Shown here: one piece after another, positions 11,761-22,640 of the stretch
Numbering within the stretch: position 1 is the stretch's first letter
Layout: each line of letters starts with the position of its first letter
Source: Cycas panzhihuaensis
Taxonomy: Eukaryota > Cycadophyta
Length of the DNA: 64,000 nt
NCBI GenBank assembly: GCA_023213395.1
Contig: CM041465.1
Coordinates: forward strand, 145,335,741-145,399,740
Direction: 5' to 3'
Program-made: the position numbers and the translations under genes
The notes under the pieces: generated by a model
Told to the model about the DNA's origin: nothing
Database searches by the model: none
The model's input: the letters and a program-made list of their open reading frames with translations, nothing else

Positions 11761-11770
11761 CTAAAGGGGG

Positions 11771-12147
11771 TGTTAAAACCTTCATGTCCTAAGCATTAAG
11801 TCTTGACCATGTATATTTGTATTTTGACACTTTATGCTTTATGCTAAAGTGCTCCTTTATTTTATTTTTAAATTTTCACATTATTCTTTTTGTCTTTTGT
11901 GCCTTTTACATGTGATATGTGGAAAAGTCAACTTTGGATGGCTAACACTTCTCACCATCCTTACACACTTAGCAAATAGAGTTTCACTTGGCTTTGTCTT
12001 CTTCTTTTGATTTATGACGTGTGACAATCATGTACACTCAAACTCCTTTATAAGGAGTGATACTTTCCTTGTATAGTATGTAGTTTTCCAAACTAGTGTT
12101 ATGTTGCTAAAGCTACTCTGATAAGTTGAGTGGTAGAATAATTCTCC
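11771..12147 (+). repeat. Copia B 3' LTR
   Basis: It starts TGTTAAAACC after a polypurine tract (ctaaaggggg, 11761-11770) and runs to about 12147, where the minus-strand LTR of copia C begins. The length (about 377 bp) matches the copia A LTR. A TATA-like ctttataagg is near 12046. Confidence 0.65.
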
Positions 12148-12349
12148 TGTAAGATGAACTCGAGTCATTTCATTAATGAGAATACATCCTCTATAAATAT
12201 ATTACAACTTGTACTGGACAATTGGCAACAATGTGATCTTGCCATTTGTCACTTAGAGAGAGAAAAGGGAATGATACATGACCTCATAAAATATCCTAGA
12301 ATACTATACTTCTATAAAGTATATCAGGTAAAACATTACTTCTAACACC
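12148..12349 (-). repeat. Copia C 3' LTR
   Basis: Read on the minus strand it starts TGTTAGAAGTAATG at 12349, after a polypurine tract (aacattaagagaggg), and ends CTTACA at 12148. It is about 202 bp. A TATA-like atatatttata is near 12192-12203. Confidence 0.65.
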
Positions 12350-12600
12350 CTCTCTTAATGTTTTATCTGTTTTATTCCTAATCTATCTCAAAACAAGGTG
12401 AACCTATCTCCACTTAAGGGTTTTGTGAGAACATCAGCAGTTTGATTTTTCTAAGTTTAATGCAGAAGTTCTATCTCTTTGTTTTGAACTTTCTCTCTAA
12501 TAAAGTGGTGATGCACTACTATAAGTTTGGTCCTAGCATGCAATACTAGATTTTTTGTCATGTTGATTGTGCTCTGATTGTCACAAAATAATTGAGTGGA
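12350..12600 (-). pseudogene. Copia C RNase H tail
   Basis: Minus-strand reading gives FCDNQSTINMTKNLV, HARTKLIVVHHHFIREKVQ and ADVLTKPLSGDRFT, the end of copia RNase H. Nothing upstream of this part remains. This is a 3' remnant consisting of the RNase H tail plus LTR. Confidence 0.8.
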
Positions 12601-13515
12601 TGACAATCATTCCATTAGAGGACAAAATGTGCAACACAAATCTAGATCAGGGCAAGGCATCTGAGGCACCTCATAGGTCCCAAGATCCCTTTATTACATG
12701 ACAGGTTACAACATGTTCCTAGCCCCAAGGACAAGCATCAGCAATTCAAAACACTCAACAAAGTCCAACAAAAGCCGCAAGATTGGACCGAGTCCTCATG
12801 ACATACAGGACTTAGGAGGTGGTGGCTAAAAGAATTGGTAAAAGCTGGATAAAGCCATGCAACAAGCAATTCCCAATACTTTGACGGCGAAGTATTATTT
12901 TAAGGGGAGAGGTATTGTATCATTCCCAAAATAAAGAAGAAGTTGGTTTCCTATAGAGGGAATTATTATTATGAAGTCAATTTTTAAGAGGATCAAAGAA
13001 AGAATCATTTAATATATTTTATTATGAAGTCAGTTTTTCTAGAGAGAGAATTCAGAGTTGATTTTTTAGAGAGAAAATAAAGGCTATAAATAGAAAAGCC
13101 TTGGTTATTTGTAAATCATTCTTGGAGAATATTATTACTTGGGATAATGGCATCACACTATTAGGGGACACCGGTGCCATTTGGAGGACTGCTCTTGCCT
13201 TGAAGAGGGTTTCAACTACTGTTAGATATTGTATTAGGTTCTGTATTCTAATATTATTATTTATTACTTCAATTTTTGTTGTTATTTATTAATGTATGGA
13301 TGTACTACATAATGTCTATTGAGTGATATTTTATGAGGATTTTATTGTTGTAAATGTATGCTATCTGCTGGAAATATTCTCTGTGGAGAATTTCTACTAT
13401 TAAATGCATGAAATCTACCATGAATATTTGTGAATATTACCATTTTCTGCTAGAAATGCTATTTCTATCTGTTGCTCAAGAACCTGGGCACGCTATAGAA
13501 TAGGTGGGCGTTGCA
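12601..13515 (+). mobile_element. Gypsy D: 3' end and LTR of a second gypsy-like element
   Basis: A non-coding or decayed internal end (12601-12900) leads to a polypurine tract (taaggggaga, 12901-12910). An apparent LTR, TGTATCATTCC to GTTGCA, spans about 12916-13515. It has a TATA box (ctataaatag, about 13084-13093) and a layout like the Gypsy-1 LTR. The right end is approximate, because the adjoining minus-strand gag of element E reads almost up to it. Confidence 0.5.
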
Positions 13516-14765
13516 ACCCTTAATTTTGAATTTGGTCCATTAACGAAATAATTCCTCATGTTATAATCTGATCTTTTCTCCATTTGTCATACTCGCAGCG
13601 ATGATATCCATTCGGCTTATATATGTCAACATTGCTTCTCTTGGTCTTTATTTCATTTCATTGAGAGAGAATTCTACTACTTCATTACTTCTAAATTTTT
13701 GAAATCTCTCCTCAAGTTCTTTCTTGATATTCTCCCATGTCTTAGTTGGATCCAATTGCTTATGACATGCTAAGGGTACACCCCGTAATGAGTATGTGAA
13801 TCTAGCTTTAATTTCCTCTTCATCTGTTATTCTTTTCATGTTTATCAAATTCAGAAATAGGTAGACATGTTCACTTGCTTCTGTTGTATCATCAAAGATG
13901 AGTTTCCCAAACTCCCTTGAATTTGCCATCTTTGAAACACTTAGTAGTACACTTTTCCCTTGTGAAAATGTAGGTGGTGTAACTTACTCTTTTAATGGTG
14001 CAATTTCTTCTATTGTTGCACTATTTCTAGCTACCCTTGATGGATTTTCCTCCCCACTAGTTTCTCTTCCAAACAATGGATTATGAAAGGGTGGTTTTAG
14101 CTAAATTAGCTCTTCACACCACAATAATTGTATAGCCACTAGTGTTTCAGTTTCAAATGATTGATGTTGTTGTTTATTCAGCATGTCCTCAAATAATTTC
14201 CTTGTGAAATGATTCTCCTTCTGCCTTCTCTTTATTGTCACTCAATGCTCTTCGAACTATCTTCACCACTTAACTCTTCTATTTAAGCTAGGGATTCTTT
14301 TTCTTCCTCTGAAGATTTGCCTTCCAATATTGTTGTTTCTAGTTCTAAGTTTTCTTTCAAGATCTCTTCTTTCTTTAATGTTTCATCTTTTTTGGGAGTC
14401 CCCACTTGTTCTTCCAAATTTTCTTCTTTCCTTTCTGCACTTCCTTTTTCTTCTTTTGATAATGTCGAGGTTATAGATGCAATTATGGGGTTAAGTAAGT
14501 CAAATTCTATTGGGGTGGGGGTTAATACCATTGAATCCCTCCCACCCTCATTTTGTTCAATGGGTGTCTATGCTCCACTTGCCTCAAACTCCTTAACAAA
14601 CCTCCCCTTGGTATTAACATTCCTGAAAGAATTTGCTTTCTTAGTTCTTCATATCTTGCACTCATTTGCTCATCTTATTGCCCTTTGTCTACTTGACTCT
14701 AGTATTCCCTTAGGTGAAGGTCTTTTAGGTGATTCAATCACCTTCAAAGGTCGTTCTGGTGGCAT
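13516..14765 (-). pseudogene. Gypsy E gag remnant
   Basis: The start is likely ATG at 14765 (MPPERPLKVIE), matching the start of the other copies. A Lys/Glu-rich N-terminal region (MVLTPTPIEFDLLNP) is open at 14531-14283. The Retrotrans_gag domain at 13929-13648 reads FGKLIFDDTTEASEHVYLF, LRGVPLACHKQLDPTKTW and EERFQKFRSNEVVEFSL. A frameshift near 13590 precedes DYNMRNYFVNGPNSKLR. Confidence 0.85.
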
Positions 14766-14907
14766 TAGAAGGTCCCTTTATTGTCAAAGGCTTAGTTATA
14801 GTCTTCCATCATGCCAACAGCCGAGGTGCCTTGGTCTTTAAGCATTAGTTGAAAAAAGAACTTTGGCTCTTTTTCCTCGCACTAGTGGATTTAAGCAACG
14901 AAACCTA

Positions 14908-15692
14908 TGTTGACCCTACTTTCCACCCCCTTGGTAAGTACACTTGTCAAAAAGTCACTTTTGGTAGGGCTTTGTATCAACATACAGGTTACTTAACACA
15001 TATATAACATAAGTCCACAATATATCATAGCAATATCATAACACTATCACAACATTATCATCCATCATAACATCATATATAAATCAGAATCAACACATGA
15101 TACACAATTTCAACAAAACTTTGTTTTCATTATGCAATATCATTGTTGGAATGTTTATACATCATACAACTCTTGCTCATATCCCCAAGCACATGACACT
15201 AGATCAAATGACTCGGCTCTCACATCCTTGAGTACATAACACAAGATTCAATTGCTTGGCTCTCACACCAGGATAGTAGAGAAATAACCAATAAATACCC
15301 AAATTACGTGCATTTTGGGGGAATGGTTGTGACTAATGGTCATAACCATTCATTTTCATAACAAGGTGACCTTTACATTGATTAGACATTAACCATAATT
15401 AATCTGAAGTGTAATGACCGTATGTCTACACGAACACACATGGGAATATGGCGTCATCTATTATGGAATGTAACTCTTCCATTGGTATTTGTGTTATGTA
15501 CATTCCATTCTAGAACACACCCCACTAAGCATTCCCTAAGAGGTCCTTTTAGCATCTTTCACTAGATTTGGTCATGTGTTTTTCTATACAAGCCCTTGTT
15601 GATGCATTCTTGCACTCATCATGCTATGCTAAACACATTTTGCTAATTTTTCCATTGTGCAAAGTGCAGAAATGCTAAATTTAGCCCTAACA
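14908..15692 (-). repeat. Gypsy E 5' LTR
   Basis: On the minus strand it starts TGTTAGGGCT at 15692 and ends GTCAACA at 14908, 785 bp. It shares the family's inverted repeat (about 15325-15347) and the repeated ggctctcac motif. Adjacent at its inner side is TAGGTTTCGTTGC, a decayed form of the primer-binding site seen in F and GH. Confidence 0.72.
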
Positions 15693-17504
15693 AACACAAA
15701 ACAATAAGTTTTAGGGAAATGACCATCTTCATTATTGTATTATGAAAGAATACACATCTATAGATGTCGTTCACCTTATAGATGTCAAATGATATTGGAG
15801 AACCTCTAAGATAATCTATAATGAATACATGAATATGTGAGCACTTAAAATACACATTTTAATGATGCTTACCAATAAATGTCTGCACAAATGTGCACCT
15901 CTTTGTAATCATTATGCACTACATTTGAGGGATGCTTAAAATAGTAATGATGGATTTACCACTAATTGAACATTATTCTCCAATTCTCCCCAATAATGTT
16001 TAATCTTCTTGTTTTTTTTTTTTTTTGTCTTCTCACATCACACCACTAAGTAGCTATCTTCCTCGCCAAACCACTTTATGTGTACTTTCTTTTGTGCCTG
16101 TTCCTCTTCTGCAACTCTTGAGAAGAAACCTATCTTCACCTCGCTTGGACCCACCTGCAATTACCTGCAACTTAGTTATATAATAAAGCTCAAATATCCA
16201 ACGACCTCTTGTTACTAACCTCGAGTAAACTATTGCATTTTTTGTTGTCGTCCTCAAAGGATATCCCAACCATGAACACACTACATGACTTTAATTAATA
16301 AAAAAATGCAAGGTCCAAATGAAGTACTTAAAAGCCATGCAAAAGGCATTAATCCACCTGGTGTGACATTTCCACATGTATTTTTCATAAATGGGTTTTA
16401 CAAATGTCTCTCAAAGCCATAAATATCACAGTTTATTGTAAAAAAAAATTGCCAAATAAAAAATTATGCCTTAAAAATTTTAAAAAATAAACCCATCAAA
16501 GATCTCTTCATGATATGTATTGACTTCAACTTTAAAAGGTTATTTGAAATCATAAACAAATATCCCCTTCCAACTACTCATTTTGAAAGCATCAAAACAA
16601 GCTTTTCAATGGATCTGATATAGTCGAAATCTAGGTTCATACTTGAAATTTATGATGGAAAATCTAAGCAAAGGTATGAAAAACCTTACTTGAGGCTATT
16701 AATTAGACATTTAGCTTTAGGTCAAGTGTTTTTCACCATGTGACTGATTATTAATGTCACAGGAGCTTCAACAGATTTGAATAGTCATTCAAATGTAATT
16801 TAATTTTGGAAAGAAATTTACAAGTAGGGTAAAATTCACCATTTTCATAAGCACAGGTCTATCTATGTTTATGATTTCCTTAAGGTAAACAGGGGTGATT
16901 TTTTCATGGATCAACTTGCAAAACAACAAAACTCAGCTACTATGGTCTTTTACACTATAGTGGGTAGTGAGAAAGCAAGAAAATAAGAGCAACGAACCAT
17001 TAACAGTCACCAAAGAAGCACCATAATTAACACACATTGCCCATCACAAAAAGGGATTTTCCACAACCTGCAGAAAACTCTGTCACAACATATAGAGAAA
17101 TGTCAGTTAATGGAGCATTAACTACTTGTAAAATAGAGCACCCACACACAATAAATTTGCCCAATGATGAGAATAGACTCCCAAACATATACAAACACCA
17201 ATTATGAATTGCCCATTGTAGAAAAGACGAGTGCCTCAACCCCAAAATAGCCATAATAAGCTACCACATTAGAAAACCATCATTGTTTTGCTAGATATCG
17301 TGAAAACAACCTCCAAACTTTACCATATGTTGCCTTCTCTACAGAAAACACACTTTCATGTTCTAATCAACACAAAATTCTCTTTCATAAGCTTGCAAAA
17401 CTCTTCACAAGGCTTCCTTCTATCACAAATTTGCTAGGGTTTCACTTCTCAACTACCTATTATCACAAATTACATTCATGCAGCAAATCCCAAGGAGGGG
17501 CACT
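15693..17504 (+). other. Unassigned AT-rich DNA
   Basis: I see no recognisable protein, LTR pair or RNA gene here. A T-run lies at 16012-16026. A 76-codon minus-strand open stretch (16281-16054) has no recognisable similarity. A purine run (aaggagggg) at 17492-17500, just before the K LTR, could be a polypurine tract, so part of this stretch may be the decayed 3' end of an element related to K. Confidence 0.4.
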
Positions 17505-17817
17505 TGTAACTACCTCCTAAATGAGATGGGGGATGTGGGTGTATATGTGAGTGTGAGTGATTGTAGACCACAAAGCGCCACGCACCTGTGCATTGTAATG
17601 TAACTTGTTGTATATTGTGTTTGTAGGCGTTCTATGTACCACTCCAGGTTGCGTCTGGTTGTGAGAGAACCAAATGTGACTCGTCATAATGTAATGATTA
17701 TGGTTTTGCTCGACATATCTATTGGTGTATGTTCCTAGGTTGTCTTGGATTGAACCATATTAATATAATTGCCGCCCTCTTGTGCCTATTTGTCTAGGTA
17801 ATAGGTAGAAGCATACA
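17505..17817 (+). repeat. Gypsy K putative 5' LTR
   Basis: The boundaries TGTAACTACC and AAGCATACA give matching TGTA...TACA ends, 313 bp, immediately followed by the primer-binding-site-like sequence. It does not resemble the longer E/F/GH LTRs, so K may be a distinct subfamily. No second LTR is present to confirm it. Confidence 0.5.
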
Positions 17818-17889
17818 TTGGTTCCATTGTCGTTTGAACCAGGGCTAATTAGGATGAGTAAGATCGACTAAAATATTGAGTCATCTTCT

Positions 17890-19622
17890 ATGCCACCCAG
17901 AGCAGAAGTTGAATCACACTGCGATCAGGGGGACGTTGGGAAAAAGATAGACTTCAGACAAGAATACGTAGGCCCAGATTTGCAATCACACCAAGAAGGC
18001 AGGTGAGGAGGCAACCATCTACACACTCGACGAAGATGAGAAAGTTGAGAAATAATGATGAGGTGAAGGAACGAAACCTGGGCATAACCAAAGCATAGGT
18101 GGAAGATAGAAATGACCAAAGGTGTGAAATAGAAGAGGAACCAGCAAAGGAGGAACCAATGCAAGCAACGTGTGCAAAAAGAAGAAGCCAACAAGATTCC
18201 ACTGAAGAAGAAAATTTGCAAAAGGAAGAAACACTAGTGCCGAAGGAAAATTCTATCAAATTAGGAATATATAGTGTAGTTGAACAAGCCTAGAATCATC
18301 ACTTACTAGAAATTCAAACTCTAAGTCACATAATAAATCCTCTTTTCAAGCTACCAATGGCAAGTCTAGGCAGCAACATGGGAGGAACAATGGATAGTAA
18401 CACACCACCCATAAGAGGACAAAGTGGGCTATCAGGCAAAGCAAATCAAAGAGGTACAACCCCCTACATCATTGTACAAAGTGACTTGATGTTTTCAAGC
18501 CTGCAATTTGATGGAACTACGAATCCAGGTGACCATTTGGCACTATTTAAAAATATGATCCTGATTAAAAGAATTGCGGATCAAGGAGAAATAAAAGCCC
18601 CTTTTTTTGCAATGTTGAGAGGGCCAACTGTTGTATGGTTTCAATATGTAACAACACAATAGCTAAATTAGGATCAATTATAAGAACAATATTTGAATAA
18701 AATCCAAAAGTTGAGGGATCCAATAGCCATTTTACATGATTTGGAGAAGATTCGACAATATCTTAGGGAATTTGTCAATGATTTTGATGGAAGAATGAGA
18801 GTTATTATAAATAAAATGCAATCCGCGTCGGCAATGACTCCCATGTTGGCAATGAAATACTTTGTGCAAGGGCTAATACCACAACTTAGAGGCAAGGTAA
18901 TACTACATCCAATGAATAGTTATGAGTAGGTCAGGGGGTTGGCTTTGAAGTTAGAAAATCAAATGAAGTCAGCCTACTCCGAGATGGCAATGCAATCATC
19001 AACGTATTTTCCAATAACGGCCATTGGAGCACATCCTACACAAACACTGCAGATGGGTACCAACCCAGAGATTGCAGCATTGAAGAAAGAGGTAGAAGTG
19101 TTAAAACATCAACCACTAGTTTCTGTTCCAGTTAATATGCAACAAAACCAGGAGTTAGAAAAGCTATGTGTAGAATTGTCTTGTCTACGATTAGAAAAAT
19201 CAAGGAAAAAAATATTTGGTGTCCACCGCCTTGCAATCAACAAGGGCACCTGAAGAAGGAACATGGAGGATCTATGAAATGGTGCAATAATTGGCGAAGA
19301 AATAACCACAATACATGGGAATGTTATTTTAAGCCGAAGAACAACGAAGGAGAAGTTCATAACGTATATTCCCAAAACATAGAACATGGAACGACAAAGC
19401 AATACAAAGGGAAAACAAAGCCAATTCATTGTTTCTTATATCAGAGATGGGGACATTATAGATCTAAATGTCCACTAGAGATAAAAGGAGGAGAATTCAT
19501 TTGTGAGAAATGTGGACGACCAGATCACGAATGGGCGAATTACCCAAAGAATAATAAAATTCAAAAAAGCAAATTTAGTAAGCATGGTTTTGGATCAAGA
19601 AAAACCTATACATTTACAAACA
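17890..19622 (+). pseudogene. Gypsy K gag remnant
   Basis: The start is likely ATG at 17890 (MPPRAEVE). The capsid-like domain at 18357-18929 reads FDGTTNPGDHLALFKNM, LRGPTVVWFQYV and MAMKYFVQGL-type motifs. A helical Lys/Glu region follows. Three degraded zinc knuckles lie at about 19270-19560: WCNNWRRNNHNTWEC, CFLYQRWGHYRSKC and CEKCGRPDHEWANY. Each has lost at least one Cys. Stops are mostly TAG. Confidence 0.82.
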
Positions 19623-19940
19623 TGTAGCGGTGGAACAACAACACCTCCTCCCCAAGATAATTTTCCAGATCCAATAGTTGAAAAACAATGGTTACAAGAA
19701 GTGGTGAAAATTCTTAAAAAAGCCATGGGAGAAGTGCAATAGGAAGAATTCCAACAAGAACAAAGATTCAAAAGCTTGCATTATAAAAGGAGAGCAATGC
19801 AAACACAACCAACACAAGAAGCTATGAACCCTTGGCAATGGTTACAAATAGTGAAGGATGTGTTTACTGAACTAAGAGTATCAATTCATATATCAATCAT
19901 GTTTAAATGGTGGGAAGTGGGTTACTTCTAACAATTAGTA

Positions 19941-20615
19941 TTGGGACAAATTGAGAAACTAGTACTAAGGGCTATCAAAGATACTAGAGTAGACCTGAGA
20001 GTTCCAATGGTAGTTTATGGAACAACCTTATGTAAAACAATTGTAGATGAGGGCTCAGGAGTAAATGTGCTAGCAAAATCTTTTTGGATAGCTTTGGGAA
20101 GGCCCAATGTGGTTGCCCATGATTATACTATTAGATTGGCTAATCAACTTCAGGTACGGCCCATGGGTACATTATTGAATGTTACGGTAATTGTGGCAAA
20201 AGTTACTGTATTGTTAGATTTTACAGTAGTCTAGATGCAAGACCAAAGGAGGACCTACCCGTCCTTGTTGAGAAGCCCTTGGCTCCCGGCTACAAAAGCA
20301 ATCCAAGATTGGAGGAAGCATACATTCACCTTGCCAACAAGGGAAAAGACAGTTACTTTCCCCTTATGCTCAAATGCACCACAGATAGAAAAAATTGAAG
20401 ATGGAGGTAGAGCATCATCCACCAAAACTACTACAGAATCAACAGTTAGTCCCTATTTGGAGGGGGCATTCCAAATGCAACCGATGTTACCAAGCAGTCC
20501 TTCATCATCATACATGTTGAATTGGCTTCATAACGCCTGGGAAGAAACAGAACTGGCCTCGTGTTATCATCTGGAAGTGTGTGCAGATTCTTCAGAAGAG
20601 GTGGAAGGAGAATAA
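19941..20615 (+). pseudogene. Gypsy K protease and linker remnant
   Basis: The stretch CKTIVDEGSGVNVLAKSFW is the aspartic protease active site with Glu after the Asp, where the F copy has Gly. LANQLQVRPMGTLLNV is typical of the domain. A TAG at 20232 separates it from a Ser/Thr-rich linker open to 20615 with no identifiable domain. Confidence 0.8.
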
Positions 20616-21120
20616 GCCACAGGAGCTCGGGATGATTTTCCAGACGTGGAACTATTCTCTATTGAGGCAGCTCCCAAATGGTATGAAGATATCGCACAGT
20701 ATTTGGCCACAAGGCAGACATCACAAGGAATGGAACAAGTAGAACAATAGAGCTTTATTAGGAAAACTTTTCCTTTTCAATTAATTCAAAGAATGTTATA
20801 TAGACTAGAATTAGATCAAGTTCTAAGGAGCTATATAATGGAACACAAAGTCGAAACTATCATTTGAGAGGCTCATAAGGGGGTTATAGCAAAACACCAA
20901 GGTACTAAACCCATAGTTAGGAAAATTTTATTAGTAAGACTCTGGTGGCTGACGCTTTTTGAAGACGTATAAAAGTGGGTACGTAGCTATGATGCATGCC
21001 AACGAGTGAGTAAGCCAATAAGAAATCATCTTATGCCCCTATATCCTATATTAGCCCAAGCACTATTTGATAAATGGGGACTAGATTTTATTAGACCTAT
21101 TAGTCCACCAGCTAGATCAA
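20616..21120 (+). pseudogene. Gypsy K pre-integrase and integrase N-terminal remnant
   Basis: DDFPDVELFSIEAAPKWYED corresponds to the segment between RNase H and integrase in GH. HKGVIAKHQGTKPIVRKIL with a later CQR forms the zinc-binding region; its first Cys position reads YDACQRVSKP. FDKWGLDFIRPISPPAR starts the catalytic core. TAG stops interrupt. The sequence then breaks off at the J junction. Confidence 0.8.
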
Positions 21121-21217
21121 CAACAAAAGGGCTCAACCAACTACTATTAAGTCACTGCTAACCAAGGGCTCAGGCAACTGCTATCAGATCTAGATCAACA
21201 ACAAAAGGAGTCAACCA
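21113..21217 (+). repeat. Direct repeat at the K/J junction
   Basis: A 27-bp sequence beginning TAGATCAACAACAAAAGG occurs at 21113-21139 and 21191-21217 with two differences. Gypsy integrase reads into the first copy and copia RNase H begins right after the second. Confidence 0.75.
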
Positions 21218-21658
21218 CCTTATTTTGTGACAATCAAAGCACCATCAAATTGACCAAGCATCTAGTTTTCCATGCTCGGAAAAAACACATTGAAGTTCAT
21301 CACCACTTCATAAGAGAAAAGGTGCAAAACAAAGAAATTGATTTAACTTATTGTTCAACAAATGAACAGATTACAGATATCTTAACAAAGCCTCTCAACT
21401 AGGATAGATTCCTAATTCTCAGAGATAAATTAGGATTGAAAGAATGAAACATTAAAATAGGGTGTTAGAATATAATGTTTCATCTAGGATTGTGTAATCA
21501 AGGGTCATGTAAAAACCCTCATTGTATATTATAAGACAAGTGCCTGCCACGTGTCTCTCAGGCACATGTCGGTTACAATATGTCATTGTATATATATAGA
21601 GTTGATTTCTCATAATAAAGCATCAGTGATTCTTCTATTCTCTCTCTAATTTTCAACA
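21140..21658 (+). mobile_element. Copia J: RNase H tail plus 3' LTR
   Basis: FCDNQSTIKLTKHLVFHARK, HIEVHHHFIREKVQNKEI and ITDILTKPLN are the copia RNase H end (21222-21446). A short A/G-rich polypurine tract and an LTR at 21463-21658 (TGTTAGAATA to TTTCAACA, 196 bp, tatatatata box near 21590) follow. Nothing upstream of RNase H is left. Its LTR end abuts the truncated integrase end of GH. Confidence 0.8.
21463..21658 (+). repeat. Copia J 3' LTR
   Basis: TG...CA termini, 196 bp, following the RNase H stop and the purine-rich aaaataggg. The next bases (catccttaaatcgcag and catccttaaatggcag, 21657-21688) form a 16-bp tandem duplication. Confidence 0.7.
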
Positions 21659-22640
21659 TCCTTAAATCGCAGCATCCTTAAATGGCAGTCATGCCATGTT
21701 TTTTGCCACATTTTTTCTAATTCTTGCAATCATTTGACCATATGTCTTTTTTCCTCTAGTTGTATAAATTCTTTTAAACTTTTTATAAGGAATTAAAATC
21801 ATCCAATCGACATTGCATAGCCACTCTCAAACTTGGAATTTCAAATTTCATAGGAAGAATGGCTTTAATCCCATAGACTAGTTGGAACGGTGTTTGACCG
21901 ATCGATCTTTTGTATGTCGTTCTGAATGCCCATAACACTGATGGTAACTTCTCAACCCAATTAGATCTTCCCACATCATAGATTTTCCATAAATAATTCT
22001 CTATGATTTTGTTAGAACTCTCTACTTGTCCATTTACTCGTGGATAATACAGTGGAGATTTCCAATGACTAATCGTGAATGTTGATATCAATATTTCTAT
22101 GGTTTGATTGAGGAAATGAGCCCCCCTCATCATTTACAATCTCTAATGGGCACCCGAAGCATGTTATAATTACTTCATATAGAAATCATGCTATGCTTTC
22201 TAAATCAACATTCTAGAGAGGTCGCGCTTCTTACCACTTGGTCATATAGTCTATTGCTACCAGGATATAATGAGCTTGGCAGCGTCAGGTGGCTGGTTTA
22301 ATTGGTCCAATGAAATCAAGCCCCACTTTTCAAAAGGCGTGAGAGGTAGGTTTGGGTTAAGTGGCCAGAAATCCTGTCGATCGGGTTTCCCCACTCTCTA
22401 GCAGTAATTGCATTTCTGTATACATATTTTCACGTCTCTGAACATCGTCGGCCACCAGAATCTTGATAATAATACTTTCCTCCATGTAGCCATTTTCCCC
22501 ACATGGCCTCCTGCCACTCCTTCATGTGCTTAAGCCATGATTTGATTAATCTTATGAGCTTTCACACAACGTCGTAATACTTCATTTGGCCCTAACTTAT
22601 ATAGCTCCCCATGGATTAACTGATAAGGCTCCGCTTTCCA
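21659..22640 (-). pseudogene. Gypsy GH integrase remnant
   Basis: Minus-strand reading shows the CIQKCNYC zinc-binding Cys pair near 22420, WGLDFIGPIKPA near 22300, and the open stretch 22133-21783 with GAHFLNQTIEIL, VNGQVESSNKIIENYL and LWAFRTTYKRSIGQTPF. The Glu of GQVES is kept. The second Asp is split by a frameshift near 22133. The sequence stops in the C-terminal tail at the copia J LTR. Confidence 0.87.

Larger units (their letters stand above)
7945..12147 (+). mobile_element. Copia B: second, related Ty1/copia element in tandem with A
   Basis: It starts at a primer-binding-site-like TGGTATCA directly after the copia A LTR. After about 130 bp of leader it enters a gag that lacks its N-terminal half. 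Protease, integrase, RT and RNase H follow, then a 3' LTR at 11771. Protein remnants resemble copia A but are clearly diverged, and its 3' LTR is only distantly similar to the 7554-7939 LTR. It has many stops and is dead. Confidence 0.82.
13516..15692 (-). mobile_element. Gypsy E: minus-strand gypsy with 5' LTR and gag only
   Basis: It has a 5' LTR (14908-15692), a primer-binding-site region and gag reading leftward to about 13516, where gypsy D begins. It belongs to the same family as GH, F and T, judging from the gag sequence and LTR motifs. Everything downstream of the gag domain is missing. Confidence 0.8.
17505..21120 (+). mobile_element. Gypsy K: plus-strand gypsy lacking RT and RNase H core
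   Basis: An LTR ends at 17817 and is followed by TTGGTTCCATTGTCG, a form of the primer-binding site of the other copies. Gag (17890-19620), protease (19941-20234) and then directly the linker before integrase (about 20630 on) and the integrase zinc-binding region follow. RT and most of RNase H are absent. It ends at a junction with copia J near 21113-21217. Confidence 0.8.

Noticed and set aside
14317-14841. 174-codon plus-strand ORF
   Set aside because: Antisense to the Lys/Glu-rich gag of gypsy E; Ser/Phe-rich shadows of this kind are expected opposite such coding sequence.
17505-17817. K LTR as a 3' LTR, because a purine run precedes it
   Set aside because: A primer-binding-site-like sequence follows directly and gag comes next, so a 5' LTR is the simpler reading. 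The upstream purine run may belong to an older element or be chance.
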